Assembly (NCBI GenBank): GCA_951217055.1
Contig: OX578282.1
Coordinates: 22,007,106-22,071,105 of the forward strand
Source: Gerris lacustris
Taxonomy: Eukaryota > Arthropoda > Insecta > Hemiptera > Gerridae
Direction: 5' to 3'
Length of the DNA stretch: 64,000 nt
How positions within the stretch are numbered: position 1 is the stretch's first letter; every line of letters begins with the position of its first letter. Shown here in pieces: positions 35,889-48,742 of this stretch. The translations under genes and the position numbers were made by a program. The notes beneath the pieces are model-generated. The model saw nothing but the letters and a program-made list of their open reading frames with translations, was not told where the DNA came from and made no database searches.

Positions 35889-36078
35889 TATAGGTATTAA
35901 AAATAAGGTTTTTTTTAAATAATGATAATAAATCAGTTAGTTCAGAACGGTCACCCATCCAAGTACTGACCACGTCCAATGCTGCTTCCTCCTGCTGCGA
36001 AGCAGCAGAGAGGCCACTTTTGTGGCCTCTGAAGTGAGGAAAAGTTCCGAGGTACCCCGTACCCGATTTTTTTTTATA
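35889..36078 (-). mobile_element. 5S-rRNA-containing SINE-like element, copy 2 (fuller)
   Basis: This matches copy 1 at 11.67 kb over its whole length. The 5S-derived part is 35,949-35,987 (read on the minus strand), and the perfect hairpin AGAGGCCAC-TTTT-GTGGCCTCT is complete here. On the minus strand the element runs from a GGGTACGGGGTACCTCGG start, through hairpins and the 5S segment, to an A-rich tail ending AATACCTATA. The 5S-type promoter could have driven polymerase III transcription of the ancestor. Confidence 0.7.
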
Positions 36079-36089
36079 TCATTATTCGA

Positions 36090-36990
36090 TACAAAAGTAA
36101 GGCTAGTTTACACCTTGTTCTAAAAATTAATTATTTTTTAGAGGTTTAAGTACAATCAAAATACAAAACTCAAAAATAATAAAAAAAATATGTCTCTTGA
36201 ATACTCTATCTTTTAACCTTTGGTAAGTTTGGAAACAATAATTATAATTTTAGGATAAATATTAATTTAAATACTCATAAATTATAAAAAAAAATTCTGT
36301 TCGCACCAAACTTAACTATTAAATAATAACTGACCAATTTTACTTTGTATAATACATACTAGTACGCTTTGTTTAGTTTTATTTTAAAAATATTCAAATT
36401 ACTAACAAGAGTAGTTATTTAATTTCATCATTAAAGTTAATTCATTTTAAGTACCTTGTTTTACATGCACTAATGTTATATTACACTCACGCATGATAAA
36501 ATGTGTTCGTTATACTTAATTATGTTATTATAAGTAATTTCCTCAACTACATCAATTTAATTACTGTTCATGTTTTGACTGAGTTTGTAATGTAAGAGTA
36601 ATTACTTAGTAAATAATTATCCTCTAATAACATCTTGTAAATACGATCTTTTAGTGACTAATTCAGTATATGCTATGAAATTTAAATAAATTATGGTCTT
36701 TATTTTTTTCAAATGTAAAATTATGTGATTGAAAAGTAGTTGCAGTGAAGTAATGAATAATATGTATAAATAATAGTTATTATGACAGTTGTGGCCATAT
36801 TTAGTTGTGGTTAATTTTTTGTCTTTTCTTGAAATGTCTTGTAGTTCTTATGGTTAAGGATGTTTAAAAAATCATATTTTATTCTGTTAAGGAATGGAAG
36901 AGAATATAAATGAGGGTCTTTTAATGTTGAAAGAATAAGACATAGGAATTATATTAAATGTCCGTGAAAATATACTTAATATTTATTGCT
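36090..36990. other. Stretch without recognisable gene
   Basis: AT-rich, nothing supported. Confidence 0.45.
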
Positions 36991-36994
36991 TCTG

Positions 36995-37345
36995 AGCTTA
37001 CCGAAGGTAGAAATTAGTCAATTTGTAGAGTATTTTTTTAGACTCCGAATTGAAAAATTCGTACAAATAAAACCGTTCTAAGATATCAGGAAACATTTAT
37101 AGTCTAGTGTCTGCATGTGAATCTGTCTTTCCAAATTTTTACTGACCACCATATCTTAAAAACTAATCGGCCGACTATGATGGAATTTGAATGACAGTTC
37201 ACAATTACCCCTATTGGTCCGCATACATTCATTTTTCTTCCACATTCGCACAACATTTTATTTAAAAAAATAATAATATATTTTTAAGTTCTCAGATTTT
37301 GAAGAAATTTAGAGGGTTCGTTGAAAGTAGCCTACAGATGGTCCC
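36995..37345 (+). mobile_element. Family B element, diverged and interrupted
   Basis: It starts GAGCTTACCGAAGGTAG, then about 40 unrelated bases (AGTCAATTTGTAGAGTATT), then CCGTTCTAAGATATCAGGAAAC and the rest of family B. The intruding piece resembles a tRNA D arm. Confidence 0.55.
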
Positions 37346-37679
37346 ATGGTAATAATAATAACGTGTGTGAAAATGTATTATTGAATAAAAGTAAATGTGG
37401 CCCTACTGGGGATCGAAAGATCTAAATATGTAACATTCGTCCAATTATATGACGCTCCTATATGTGCCTCACCTATTGGTCCCAATTTTTTTTTTTATAA
37501 TTTGACATCGTGCGGTTTTTTTACTAAGCAGTTTCTAAGTATTAAGCTATATACCTACTAAAAAACAAAATAATAAAGAAAAAATACTTTCTGATACATC
37601 CTATAAATTCGCTTAAACTAACATTTAAAATACATATTTTTAACGAAAATAAAAAATAAAAGTGTTAGTCAAAAAAACG

Positions 37680-38250
37680 CAGGCCGCGGAATCGCGACGC
37701 TGACGGTGAGTCACATAATCGAAGAATGTGACTCAATGGCAGATCTGAGGATGGAGTGCTCGGTTCCATCGAACCTGGCCATAACCTTAGCTGAGAAGTC
37801 GAAGATTCCAGCAGTCCTGACCTTTCTTTGAATAGCAGGACTAAACCATTATATTTAATCCCTCGGTAGTGTTCAGGTAGATAGGCTTGTTTGTCCGTCT
37901 TTCGTTTTAATTTAGGTTAGGATAAGATCTACCGTCCTTGGCTATACAAGTGCCTAATAATAGACAAGTGCTCATGCTTGACAACGCATCCTCGGGTAGT
38001 CAATTTTCTGACAACCGGGTGCGGCCTTCGTCTGCCACATAGGCTTCTGGGGTTCTTTGGGGGGGGGGGGGGGGGCTTCCCGGAGTTGGGTACCGGAAGC
38101 GAAGGTGAACACGACGGAGGCGGGTGAACCGGGTTGGACGTAAAAGGCTGAGGTCCCCCATAAGTGGAAGGTTTTTAGTGGGTGAGAGTACCACAAACCG
38201 GAGAACATGGTCTTGTCCCCTGACGGTGCATTATGCATTTTTTGACAATC
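37680..38250. other. GC-richer block, probable retrotransposon part
   Basis: Composition is clearly higher in GC than the surroundings, with GACGCTGACGGTGAGTCACAT, CCTCGGGTAGTCAATTTTC and GGTGAACCGGGTTGGACG. Two overlapping minus-strand frames (38,000-38,253) are Pro-rich only because of a 17-G run at 38,059-38,075. No protein family was recognised. Confidence 0.35.
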
Positions 38251-38289
38251 CACATAATAATAATACAGACATATATAAAATCAGTTCTT

Positions 38290-38560
38290 ATATGTAGTTG
38301 GCCGAAAATTATAAATTTGTGATATCATTAACACATTTTGCTGAGTTAGCAAAATTTTTAAAAAATTCGTAAAAAATTGTTTTATTTTCCGATAGCGCTG
38401 AAATTTGAACAATTATATTTCTTTAAATGACGTATAATTTCCGCGTAATTCGTATTGATATCTGACGCCATTTTATAATATCGACTTTTGAACTTAGAAA
38501 CTTTAACACTAGGTAAATAATTTTGGAAATATTTCGATGTTAAATTCGCACCAATTATAC
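38290..38560. repeat. Family E fragment
   Basis: TTTTGCTGAGTTAGCAAAATT, GCGCTGAAATTTGAACAATTAT and GACGCCATTTTATAATATCG follow the order of 35.5-35.7 kb. Confidence 0.45.
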
Positions 38561-38573
38561 CTTTGATTGCTTC

Positions 38574-38690
38574 TGAGGTTCTGACATTACTGATCGTTCT
38601 GAAACAAAAAATGTTTCGTCTCCAAATTTAAACTTTCCTTGACTGAAATCCGTTAAATTTTTTTTTTGGAACACTCCCGGCATGTCATGA
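38574..38690 (+). repeat. Family B fragment
   Basis: GCTTCTGAGGTTCTGAC, CTGATCGTTCTGAAACAAAAA and GACTGAAATCCGTTAAA correspond to the left part of family B. Confidence 0.5.
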
Positions 38691-38699
38691 ATCAAACTG

Positions 38700-41300
38700 T
38701 TTCGACATATAAATATGTTAATTAATAAATAAATAAATACGTACGAGGGAGTGGCTACAATAAATGCTGTAGTTTGTCACATTTATCCTCTTACAGTAAT
38801 AAAATTATTTTCGAAATGTCAATAGGGTCTATATATATTTTAAGTCTATGTTTATAAAGTAGAAAGTCTGATGTATTATTTTTTGCATTTAATAATACAT
38901 CTCGGAGAAAAGAATGCCTTTAAGAATCCATTATAAGTAGTGAATGGAATAATAAAAGAAAAAAAATCATCGCAGATGGAAGAAATCAAATATTTGGAGT
39001 AAGCTATATGAAGTTATTAAACCGGTATATATTCGTTCTGTACAGGTATTGAAGCTCATATAAAGAGATTCCATACTTGAAGTGTTTTATTAGCTTTAGG
39101 AAGAAACGAAAAAAAAAAAAACTTGTTCTGAGAGGGAAAATTTGCATTTTGCTCATTGCTAAATCGTGACGGCAAGATTTGGAAGCTTTAACAAGTATAC
39201 GCTTGATCTTTTAGACCCCTGAGTCTGGGCCTCTTTGAAAAATTAAACAAACTCCGCTACGGCTTGTAAACTTTTTTTTCGATGTACGAATTTTCAAGTT
39301 CATTACCGAATGCGAGAAAATTATAATCTCAAAATGTTACAGGTCTTTAAGATTAATATCGGTTCCTTTTTTTGTTTCTTCTTCTTCTTAAATGCAATGT
39401 TTATTAGTTAAAAACAACATTATGGTTCGATTTAAAATATATAAATTCTGCAGTTTACAAATTGTTTTCAAAATTTTGTTGAATTTTAATGGTTCTTTTT
39501 TTAAAGTTCTGAGAGGTTAAAACTAGTTATAATTTTGTGGGACCAATTTTTATTTTAATTGATGTAAAGTAAAAACGAACGAAATATCGGTGTCGTCAAT
39601 TACAAATCTATTACTTGCCTATATAAGATTTGAAATTTATCAATTTCAATTGTTTTTGTTGCCTTATAAAACCTAATTTAAAGGGTCTTTAAACTTCGAA
39701 CCCGTGTGGAAGCCAAAGCAACTTTATGGAACCCAAGAAAACGTACCCATGAAATTACTACTATCTTAGTTAAGTAAGCATGTATACTTGGAGTTTAAGA
39801 ACCCAAGGAGACCTAACAAAACATGTAATCTTGACGGGTCCTAAGATAACTCCATATTCTAGTAGCAGTAAGTAAAAAATAAAAAATTGAAGAACGCCTA
39901 AAAATCTTACTGACGCCTAAGCTTGGAAGAGGTATAAAAATCTAGACTCGCAATTTCAGCATACTTAACTATCCTAGAAATTTTTGTATGAGCACAGTGG
40001 TATGTTATTCGTATTTGTGGAAGTTAAGGAATCCAAAATTTATAAAAAATAAAGAGTTTATGAAAGCAAACTAATCTTTAACTTCTTGACAATCTATACA
40101 GTAAAAACATAGATACCAAACAATTTCGTTTTGATTAGACCTAACAAGGTGTGTATTATTTCCAGTTTATATCTAATAAAATTTTAATTATCATTCCTCG
40201 GCTATTTTTAATTACTAAATGAAATTTTAATTTATTTATATACCTTAACAGTACTAAACAGTAACAACATGTTACATATTTAATATAGAAAATGTTACAA
40301 TCTTCGTAGAAGTAAAATAAAAATAAAAATAAAAAGTTGCATCCTTATTTTTTTAATTAAAGATTAAAATAAATATTTACAAAAGCAAGTCTTGATTCAT
40401 TGACCCCTTCACAGGTTTTCTGATAAGGGATCTATTTCAAAAGCTTCATGTTAGTTTCCTTTTAAAGTCTTAACTGCAAATGAAGCGTTAAATAAGCTTG
40501 GATTGAAAAAAAAAAAAAAAAAAAATACTCCTTTCAATCTTAATAAAAATCTATTTGAAAATAGTAAAAAAAAAATGTTAATATGTATATATTATTAGAA
40601 TTTTGCTTCAATATATATTTTATTTTTGTATAAGTGAGGTGTTGCTTAGTTTTAGTTTAATAATTAAAAAATTCAAACGTAGTTAAATTGGAAAGGAGAG
40701 GAAAGATGCAGTAAGTTATTAAAAAAAAGATTTAGTAAAAAAAAAAAAAGAAAAAATCTTTAGAAACAAGGCCTTTCTTCTTATAAAAAGGGTTTCAAAC
40801 TGATAAAGATCGAGCGCAGGTGCAGATCAGATAAATAATAAGTTGCACTGGAACCGTGTTTTGCATAGTAAATTAAGGCATAAACACGATTGCATCTGTA
40901 CGTTGCATCTCGGTATAGAAATGAATTACTGCTAGTTTTAAAAAAGAGGAGATGTGAAATAGTTTTTTACCTAAGTACCGATGCGGTTAAAGCAACAAGT
41001 TGTCTTATGTTGTGAAGATTTATTAACATGTTATTGGTAGAAAAGAAAAGATCTATATTATAGTAATATAACATATGTAGATTATTTTTTTAACACAAGG
41101 TTATAAGGATGATGTGGAATTTAAAAGAAGAAAATAAAGTTTGTTTCAGAAAAAATAAATATATGCATATAAATCAAAACTAGTTACACTTGTATTTTTT
41201 CACTCTTTAAAATATTATTCAAAATAAATTAAAATAGTCGATTTTTCAGAATATAATTATGTCACAACTGACATGTAAAAAGTTTGTTCCTCATAATGAA
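38700..41300. other. Stretch without recognisable gene
   Basis: AT-rich, with several A runs. No repeat partner, RNA gene or coding region supported. Confidence 0.45.
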
Positions 41301-41309
41301 TGATACAAT

Positions 41310-41345
41310 GTCTCCGTTACCTTCGCTAAGCTCGGATGAAATAAA
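41310..41345 (-). repeat. Family B hairpin end
   Basis: CCGTTACCTTCGCTAAGCTCGG only. A solo end. Confidence 0.45.
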
Positions 41346-41869
41346 TATTTACTCAGCCCTAAGGGCGTTTGCTAAGAACTATTAGTATTATGTCTGTAAA
41401 GGACATGAAAATTATGTTTCATGGAAGTTGTTTGTTTTTAAAAAAAAAAAGTTATCTTTTTCCACGGAAATAATTTAAATTTATAAGTTTTAGGTAGTAT
41501 TCATACTACGGAAAGATTAAATTAATAATAATTAAATTGATAATTATAATTTGATTTAAAGGAAATAATTTAGTAAATTAAATTTCTATTTTAAACTTAT
41601 GTATGCTCGCGCTATCTCCTGGGTCTATTATCAAACTTATTATATTGTAATAATAATTTAATCGTATCTAAACCATAGTAATTAATTAGTAAGGCTTTCA
41701 GAATGTGTAACAAGATTTAAAAAGCTCTTTCTAAAATTGGAATCCAAATACCAATAATGTTCTCGGTTCGATAGATGGTTAAGTTATTGTTTCAAAATTA
41801 TGTTAGGCAATAAACACCTATTTATTTAACTTAATCATTATACCTAAATTTTGGAGATCATTGTAGCTG

Positions 41870-41962
41870 ACTTATTAGCTTAATTGAAACACAGTTGAAA
41901 CCGAAGTCCAAATACCCTGATATCTGGTGAGTTCGAATCCCAGATATGGCCTACTTTTTACC
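41870..41962 (+). pseudogene. tRNA-like remnant
   Basis: TTAGCTTAATTGAAACACAG resembles a D arm, and GAGTTCGAATCCCAGATATGG contains a B box and T arm. Spacing fits a tRNA-derived retroposon. Confidence 0.35.
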
Positions 41963-42155
41963 ATGTTCTCATAAGACGTCGAGACAGAAGTACAAAATGG
42001 CCGAATCCCCACCTTGAAGTTACTAAATGGTTTGCTGGTCGGGACGTAAAAGAAATGGCAAAGAAAACATAGCCAAGCAAAGAAAGCCGTAATGGTACTT
42101 CTTTAGATTGTTAATCCCTTAAGTTTTTTTTAGAATATAAATAAATATAATTATT

Positions 42156-42159
<4 letters not shown>

Positions 42160-42194
<35 letters not shown>

Positions 42195-42265
42195 CTTTAT
42201 TTAAAAAAGTGTTCTTATTAAAACCCCCAAAACTCAAATAAAAATATACTACATAATATTATAAT

Positions 42266-42352
<87 letters not shown>
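42160..42352. repeat. Two (TA)n tracts
   Basis: TA runs at 42,160-42,191 and about 42,269-42,352, separated by about 78 bp of AT-rich sequence. Confidence 0.95.
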
Positions 42353-42355
<3 letters not shown>

Positions 42356-42359
42356 GGAT

Positions 42360-45170
42360 GTTTAGTCCAATGTACTTTGGGACAAATTAATATCACACTT
42401 CTGATTTTATAACGTGAGTAACGGTCTAAAAAAAGAACATAGCGGACACCTTCTTTAGATTCTTACTCCCTTCTGTTTTTTTATAAGAGAAGTAGCCGTC
42501 TAAAGAAGGCCACTTTTAATCGTATTTACGATTTTTTTTTTTTTTTTTTTCTCGATGTTAACTCTGTTTACCGTGTTTTTTTTGTTTTTTAATAAAATTA
42601 AATTTATTTCCAATCCTTAAAGGATATAAAATGTCGACACCTCAAATTCCGGAAGCGTTGAATCAAAGGAATTCAAAATTAATAGATCTTGCGAATATCC
42701 ACTAAATATTGTAATGTTGGATTAAGTTTTATACGCAAGGTAGATTGAAAGCAAATTTGTATATTTTTATCAATAGATGGAATTATATGAAATTATAAAT
42801 GGACTCGCTCGGGGAGTTTGACAGCTCTATCAGTCTTATTATAATAACTATCACAAGTGAATTGTTTTATATTGATATTTATTATCTGTAAATGTTCAAT
42901 ATTCATTGACGTGATCAATGTTGATTGTATCTATATTATATTGGCTCTGACATACTCTGAAGTATATAATAGCAGTATTTCCATTCCATGAATTTCATTG
43001 CATTTCAACGTTTGCTTTATTCCCATCATTTATTTTTTCCACTGTTGTTCTTCAGTGAGATAATTTTATTACAGTTTTTATATGATAGGTTTTCCCTAAA
43101 CAAGTAACGCTATATAATCAGCGTAATTCTATCTATGTTTTTCTAACCCGATACTATGAAAGTTTAAAAATCCATTTTTCAAATCATAATTCTTGTTGGT
43201 TGTTTATCTTTCTACTTACTAACAAAAAAATGGTTATATTCAATTAAATCTGACTGACAATCTTAATTGAAAGGAGAATAAAAAGTTTTTTATTTTTCAT
43301 TGTGTCCATATTGTATCATTATGGTTAATTTACAGCATGAGATATGATCTGAATGATATCTCTTTAGACGTTCTTCCTTCCCTTTCACCTGTTGTACCTT
43401 TTTTAAAAAGATTTGGTTTTGGACCCTTTTACTTTGAAAAGCGTTTCTACGTACAATGAATAGAATAGAGGTCTAGCCCTAACCAAGGGAAGAAGTAAGT
43501 CCTTTTTCCACTCTCTCTTTCTTTCTTTTTTTCATCAGGGTCCGAGTGAAGCCAATTTCGTCGCTTCCCCGTCCCTCCCTCGTCATCTTTCTCCTTCTTT
43601 ATACCGAAGACTTGTCATAAGAAGATTAACGATCATACCCCTTCTATCCATTCTTCTTTTCCTGCCGCGACTTCTTCACCCAAAATGAAGATGTAAATAA
43701 GTGCTTCCATCAATCCATTCTTCCCTTCCTTTAAGATCTTACTTTATTCATAATTTAACTCATCCTTCTTACTAAACCTCCTCCAATTTTTTCTTTTCTT
43801 TACAGTTCCCTTCTCGACTTTCACGGTATAACGTCATTTTCACTATTCCCCCCCCTTGGAGCTGCCTTCGAAAAAAGTCTTGAATTTTTACCCCTCGGAA
43901 ATTCAACCCCTCACTTTACATCTTCAATGATAATTGGCAATTGTCACAAAGATGAAGGGGAGAAATCGTAGAAATTGTAATTTAATTTCAACGAGTCTGA
44001 CTTATTCCCTGTTTCCACTCTTCACCAAAAAATAAAAGAAAGTATAACTTAATTAAAATTATATTGGATCGTCGCTTAATTTATAATTTAAAAAAGCACA
44101 TTGCCCTTCCGCATTTGTTTAAATGATTTTTTTTAAACAATTATTTATTTTAATTATAGTGAAATGTTATTGGACTGAAAATAAGAAGAACAAAAATATT
44201 CTTCCTTAAACAGGCATAGGAATCTTAATAAGATACATCAAATAATAGGCCAGTTATTTAACAAACATGCATGATGGGGATGTGCCCAGTGCCCAAGCAC
44301 TTAAGAGCTTTGGGACCGCGTTGGGCTTGGCTAAAATCAATTTTTTAAAAATGGTGGGCAGGGGAAATCGTCATGGGTGCCCATCAGGGTGCAACGAATG
44401 TTTAAAACGGAACTGAAAAGACAGCTCGCTTCCAAATACCTATTTGACTTACCAATATATACATTTTACAAGCTATCTGTGATTAGGGAGGCACCGTCGA
44501 AGGTGGCAATTTTGATCCTAGGACTTATTATCTGGTAATTTCTATTTAAGGTTTGTTGTTGTGTTAGATTTTTATCCAATTATCTTACCTCAGACATTTT
44601 TGATCCGGGTGTCGAAGCCTTGAATTCTAATGGCTCTATTCCACACTCTATCTTGACAAGATGATTACTGGTGATTATGTGTCGATGTTTTGTTAGACCT
44701 ATTTACGTAAAAGAATATTGCTTGTTCTTCTTAGGGAATATCTTCTTTTCTCATAGCATGTACAGCATAACTGTTTCACTAATAAATTAATAGTAAGTGT
44801 CATCTGGCGCTGGCATGAAAATAAATATTATTTCTAACAGCTCTTTCTTTATTTCAACTTATGTGCTTAGTTCTAACAAATTTCCCTGATCTATTTTTGA
44901 TAATTAGTTTAAGTAGGTTAAAGATAATTTTAAGGATAATAATTCAAGATGGTAATCTTCACTTTTAATGTTCAGTGGAGAGTTCTTGCTCAAACCCAGA
45001 CCTTCTTCAGATTCTTGTTCTAAATTTGCATCATATGGCTCTTCTTTGTTAATTTGGATAAAAAAGTGTTAATGATTAACTTCTAGATGAAGAAGAAAGG
45101 AAAGTAAATTAGTGATAAGGGTTGACACGGGATTAAACCCTTGTAAACTATGTTTAGAAGCCAATAAAGC
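42360..45170. other. Stretch without a supported gene
   Basis: It contains a pyrimidine-rich block at about 43,370-43,870 and a small GC-richer block at 44,265-44,400 (GGGGATGTGCCCAGTGCCC, CATGGGTGCCCATCAGGGTG). The latter resembles hAT-MITE ends but lacks a clear inverted partner. Confidence 0.4.
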
Positions 45171-45204
45171 ACCGAGGTCTAAGGAAGAAGTAAGAAAACC
45201 ATGG

Positions 45205-45480
45205 GGTGATGGGATAGAGGCTTGGCATCTACATCAATCTAGCCTCGCAACTAATTAGCCAACTGTCCAAAGACTTAGACCTCGACACAATAACCCCCGT
45301 CCTCCTGCTTTACAAACTGCATACAAACTACCCTATCCCCGATATTACAACATTAATCAACCATCTTCTTGTCTTACTTTGTATTAAACCTCCTTCTTGA
45401 TTTTGCCTCCTGGAAAATTCATTCGATCTGACAATTGACGTATAACTTCACCTTGAACTATATCATCCGTGAAGACAAGT
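45205..45480 (+). pseudogene. Degraded hAT-type transposase C-terminal fragment (tentative)
   Basis: A frame from about 45,228 to a TGA near 45,402 reads LASQLISQLSKDLDLDTITP, then a hydrophobic YKLHTNYPIPDITTLINHLL segment. The segment resembles the lead-in to the dimerisation region of hAT transposases, where a conserved A-S-x-E-R-S-F motif should follow. After the stop, a shifted reading shows only E-N-S-F at that place. Assignment rests on pattern resemblance from memory. Confidence 0.3.
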
Positions 45481-45550
45481 TTCTAAAGCAGAAATCCCCT
45501 TTTCATCGTTCCAAAACTTTTCCACTGTAATCAAACTTTACTGTAATGAA

Positions 45551-46112
45551 AAATAGTCTGCCAATTTGTGTGGCACATAGCTTCCTCGCGTCCTATTTCT
45601 TAGACTTTAATCATTTTATGCCTTACAACCTATATTATTGCAAATTTGAATTAAATTTCCCCCGTTTTTTAAATCTGTCAAAATTGTGTTGATTTATTAA
45701 ATTTTTTACAATATAAAGAGCGCAGACGGTTTCAATTAATTTGGGGCTGTCTGCGGGCTTCTTTCGACAAACTATCAAAATTTCATTAAAATCAGATGTG
45801 AACCTTTAAAGATAAGGTGTAACTATAATATGCATGGTTGTGCGCATGTGGAAGAGAAACATAAATATGAGCGCAGAAGGCTGAAACTTATATGGAACCA
45901 ACGATGGGCTAATTATAACCTACCGTCTACATTTTATTAAAATCAGAAGATTAGTTTTTGAGATATTTTGGTTCGCAAAAATTGAGCGACATACTAGACA
46001 CGGAACTAAAAATGTTCCCTGACGTCTGAAACGGATTTATTTCTTGGAATATTTGAAGTCAGAGACATAAAAAATGTTCATGCTTCAGAACGATCACATA
46101 GCTTCCGAGCTT
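45551..46112 (-). mobile_element. Family B element, near-complete copy
   Basis: It runs from AAATAGTCTGCCAATTTGTG and TGGCACATAGCTTCCTCGCG to GATCACATAGCTTCCGAGCTTACC. At this last end the usual hairpin is replaced by its second arm only, as if the hairpin had been deleted. Confidence 0.7.
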
Positions 46113-46179
46113 ACCAAATAATTACTTAAAAATTCAGACAACGTAAAACTCAGAAGTCAGTTTAACATCGCCTACAGGG

Positions 46180-47465
46180 ATCAAAAAAAATATTAAAACA
46201 AAAATTCCAAAGAATTCTTTCTTGTTTTAATAATTTTATTGATAAGAACAAGTCCCCTGAACCAGATGGTATCAGTAATTTAATGTAATAACAGTTGCCT
46301 AAGAAAGCAATAGTCATGAGCGCCCATATGCATTTTTTCATGGGGTGCCAACGCCACCGGGGGAGGGGGGGGGGGTTCTGACTTGACTATGGTAATATAA
46401 TATATTTTTCCTCTTTCCCTTAGAGCTGGGGGGGGGGGGGGCACGGCCCCCCCTGCCCATAGGTGGCGCCCATGGCAATAGTACATATTACATTATTATA
46501 TCCACTCAACCCAGGGTCAACTTGCTAGAGTAGTGCAGCATGGCACTACTAACTTTAACCTTAGGAAACATACCATCAGCACCAGCTTTGCTCTAGTGGA
46601 CTTAAAAAATCTTTTGATGCCATCTGGCACAAGGGCTGATATACAAACTTATAAAGTGTAAATTCCTCCTCTACATTATTAAATTAAGAAACTCGTATCT
46701 CAAAAACAGGAAATTTCAAGTACATTTAAATAACTCCAAATCTCAGAAAAATAAAATTACTAGCAGGGGTACCTCAGGGCTCGATCCTGGGGCCCCTATT
46801 ATACTGTATTTATGCAAGCGATATTCCCGCTTTTAAACTTTATTATATTTGCCGATGACGTTGCCTTATTCAGTTCCTCATGGAGAACCGACAGAATAGT
46901 TTTTTTAATAGATTAAATAAAGCCCTGATAAAACTACAGAACTATTTCTTAAATTGGCGATTAAAACCTAATATTTATAAATTCGAAACTGTTATATTTT
47001 CAAAAAGGCGCCCTATAATCCCGGCAAATCTCACGGTCAAAGGGCTGGTTCTACCCTGATGTAACTCTGTCAAGATGAAATTAAATTTTCATCTTAATTG
47101 GAAACTAAACTTTACTTTGCACATTAACCAAATGGTAGATAAATGCAAAAAACTAATTATTAAAGTACTTTTTCCGAATCTGTCTAGAGATTCAAAGCTT
47201 TCAGATCAAAATAAATTAATTATATACAAAGTTGCCATAAGGCCGATATTAGTACTCGCCAGTGCTTCGTAGAGTTTCCCCTCCAATGCAAATCTGAAAA
47301 AGCTACGTTATCCAATATACATTTTTCACCACTTGCAACCAATTCGCCTAGAAATATTAAAATATCAGATCTCCATAAAGTAGCAAATATGGAATATATT
47401 GAAAAGTTCCTAAAAGATTCAGTCAAGTATTTTTATCTAGCTATGAAAAATAATTGGAAACAATA
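46180..47465 (+). pseudogene. Jockey-like LINE reverse transcriptase remnant
   Basis: Fragments of a non-LTR reverse transcriptase appear in collinear order in shifting frames. NKSPEPDGISN lies at about 46,247-46,279, FALVDLKK then SFDAIWHKG at about 46,587-46,645, [13 protein letters not shown] at about 46,768-46,806, the catalytic [10 protein letters not shown] at about 46,850-46,880, and a thumb-type segment ending KLIIYKVAIRPIL at 47,215-47,253. The C-terminal part continues to about 47,450. At least three frameshifts and a stop within WHKG* make it non-functional. It is split by an insertion at 46,315-46,474. The endonuclease and 5' half are missing. Confidence 0.85.
46315..46474. mobile_element. 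Small hAT-like MITE inserted in the LINE remnant
   Basis: A 160-bp insertion is flanked by GCAATAGT on both sides (46,307-46,314 and 46,475-46,482), an eight-base duplication typical of hAT elements. Ends are inverted: CATGAGCGCC left and GGCGCCCATG right, with one mismatch in ten. Two poly-G runs (46,365-46,375 and 46,428-46,441) lie inside. A Pro-rich minus-strand frame here is a by-product. Confidence 0.8.
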
Positions 47466-47825
47466 TGTATGTTTATTATTTGTCAAATATCATTGAATTA
47501 AGCAAGACGAATTATAGTTCTAAAGTTAATATTAATAATTATGTTAATGATCACGTATATTCTGTAATCGGATATTTAAAACTCTCTTTTGACAATACTT
47601 TTATTGGCTTTCCAATGCAACCTGGCATCATCAGCGCCAAAGATCTTTTGTTTTTAGGCTAAATCTCAAACACGAACACGAACAGGCCTGCTTGTTCTTC
47701 TAGTCCCTCCTCATGCATTACTTCCCTTCAGAGCTAATGATGTGTATCCACTGTTGAAAGCTGGTGTTTCGCCTTTTTAAATCTTTTGTTAACAAGTTTT
47801 TTTTATTTGATAAATACACACACAC

Positions 47826-47826
<1 letters not shown>

Positions 47827-47890
<64 letters not shown>
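47827..47890. repeat. (TA)n tract
   Basis: About 64 bp of TA after a short CACACG run. Confidence 0.95.
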
Positions 47891-47891
<1 letters not shown>

Positions 47892-48044
47892 CATACCTCA
47901 CTTAATATGAACCTCATCTTACTCTAAATACATATCTTACCTCACACTTAATGACACTGCTTCTTTTCGGAATTTTTATTTAAATATTTCTTCATGTGAA
48001 ATCTAGTGAGTTATAGGCTCAGTGAGTTATAGTCCACTAGAAAA

Positions 48045-48360
48045 ATAGTCTGCCAATTAGTGTGGCATATACCTTCCTCGCGTCCTACCTCGTGCTTTAT
48101 TGATTTTTGCTTTTAAACCCCCATTATTGTCTAATTTTATTTTATTTTCTTCTTTTTTTTAATTTAGCCCAAATTTATCTGACTTTTCTTAAAATTCAGA
48201 TACTTTTAAGATACAGGTGTAAATAAATGTATGTTGTGCACATGTGAAAGGGAAACCAATGGGCGTAGAAGGTTGTGAAAAATGTTCCCTTATGCCTGAA
48301 ACGGATTTATGTCTTGAAATTGGACTTAAAAATTCGTTACTTTCGGTAAGCTCGGAAAGA
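48045..48360 (-). mobile_element. Family B element, internally deleted
   Basis: The left end AAATAGTCTGCCAATTAGTG and right end TTCGTTACTTTCGGTAAGC with CTCGG are both present, but most of the middle, including the GTCT tract, is missing. Confidence 0.65.
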
Positions 48361-48742
48361 AAATTAATCCAAATTTTCCAACCAAAATGAAAGCCAAACC
48401 GTTTAATAAATTAACCTAAAATTCCCATAATCCATCTACATAAATTAGTAGTGTCCAATACATTATTTATTCTAGATTACAAATTGAGTTTGATTACCTG
48501 GGCGCAATGTTAAACTAGAGTTTACACAATTACTCTCCAATATACCTGACACGAGCCACAGTTTGAAATTGATTTGAATATTTGGCTTTGAGTATCGGGG
48601 TCAAATTTCAGACATCGATATTACACCGCTTTTTAGTAGGTTTAGCATTAAATTTCTACACCCTATCTTAAATTTATTCTCTAAAATGTTTATTATTTAC
48701 CTCTAAAACTTAATTATTTATATTAAAAATATGATTCTGATA

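Noticed and set aside
37972..38253. Pro-rich protein on the minus strand
   Set aside because: The proline run is the translation of a 17-G homopolymer; the rest has no recognisable domain. The same holds for 46,280-46,486.
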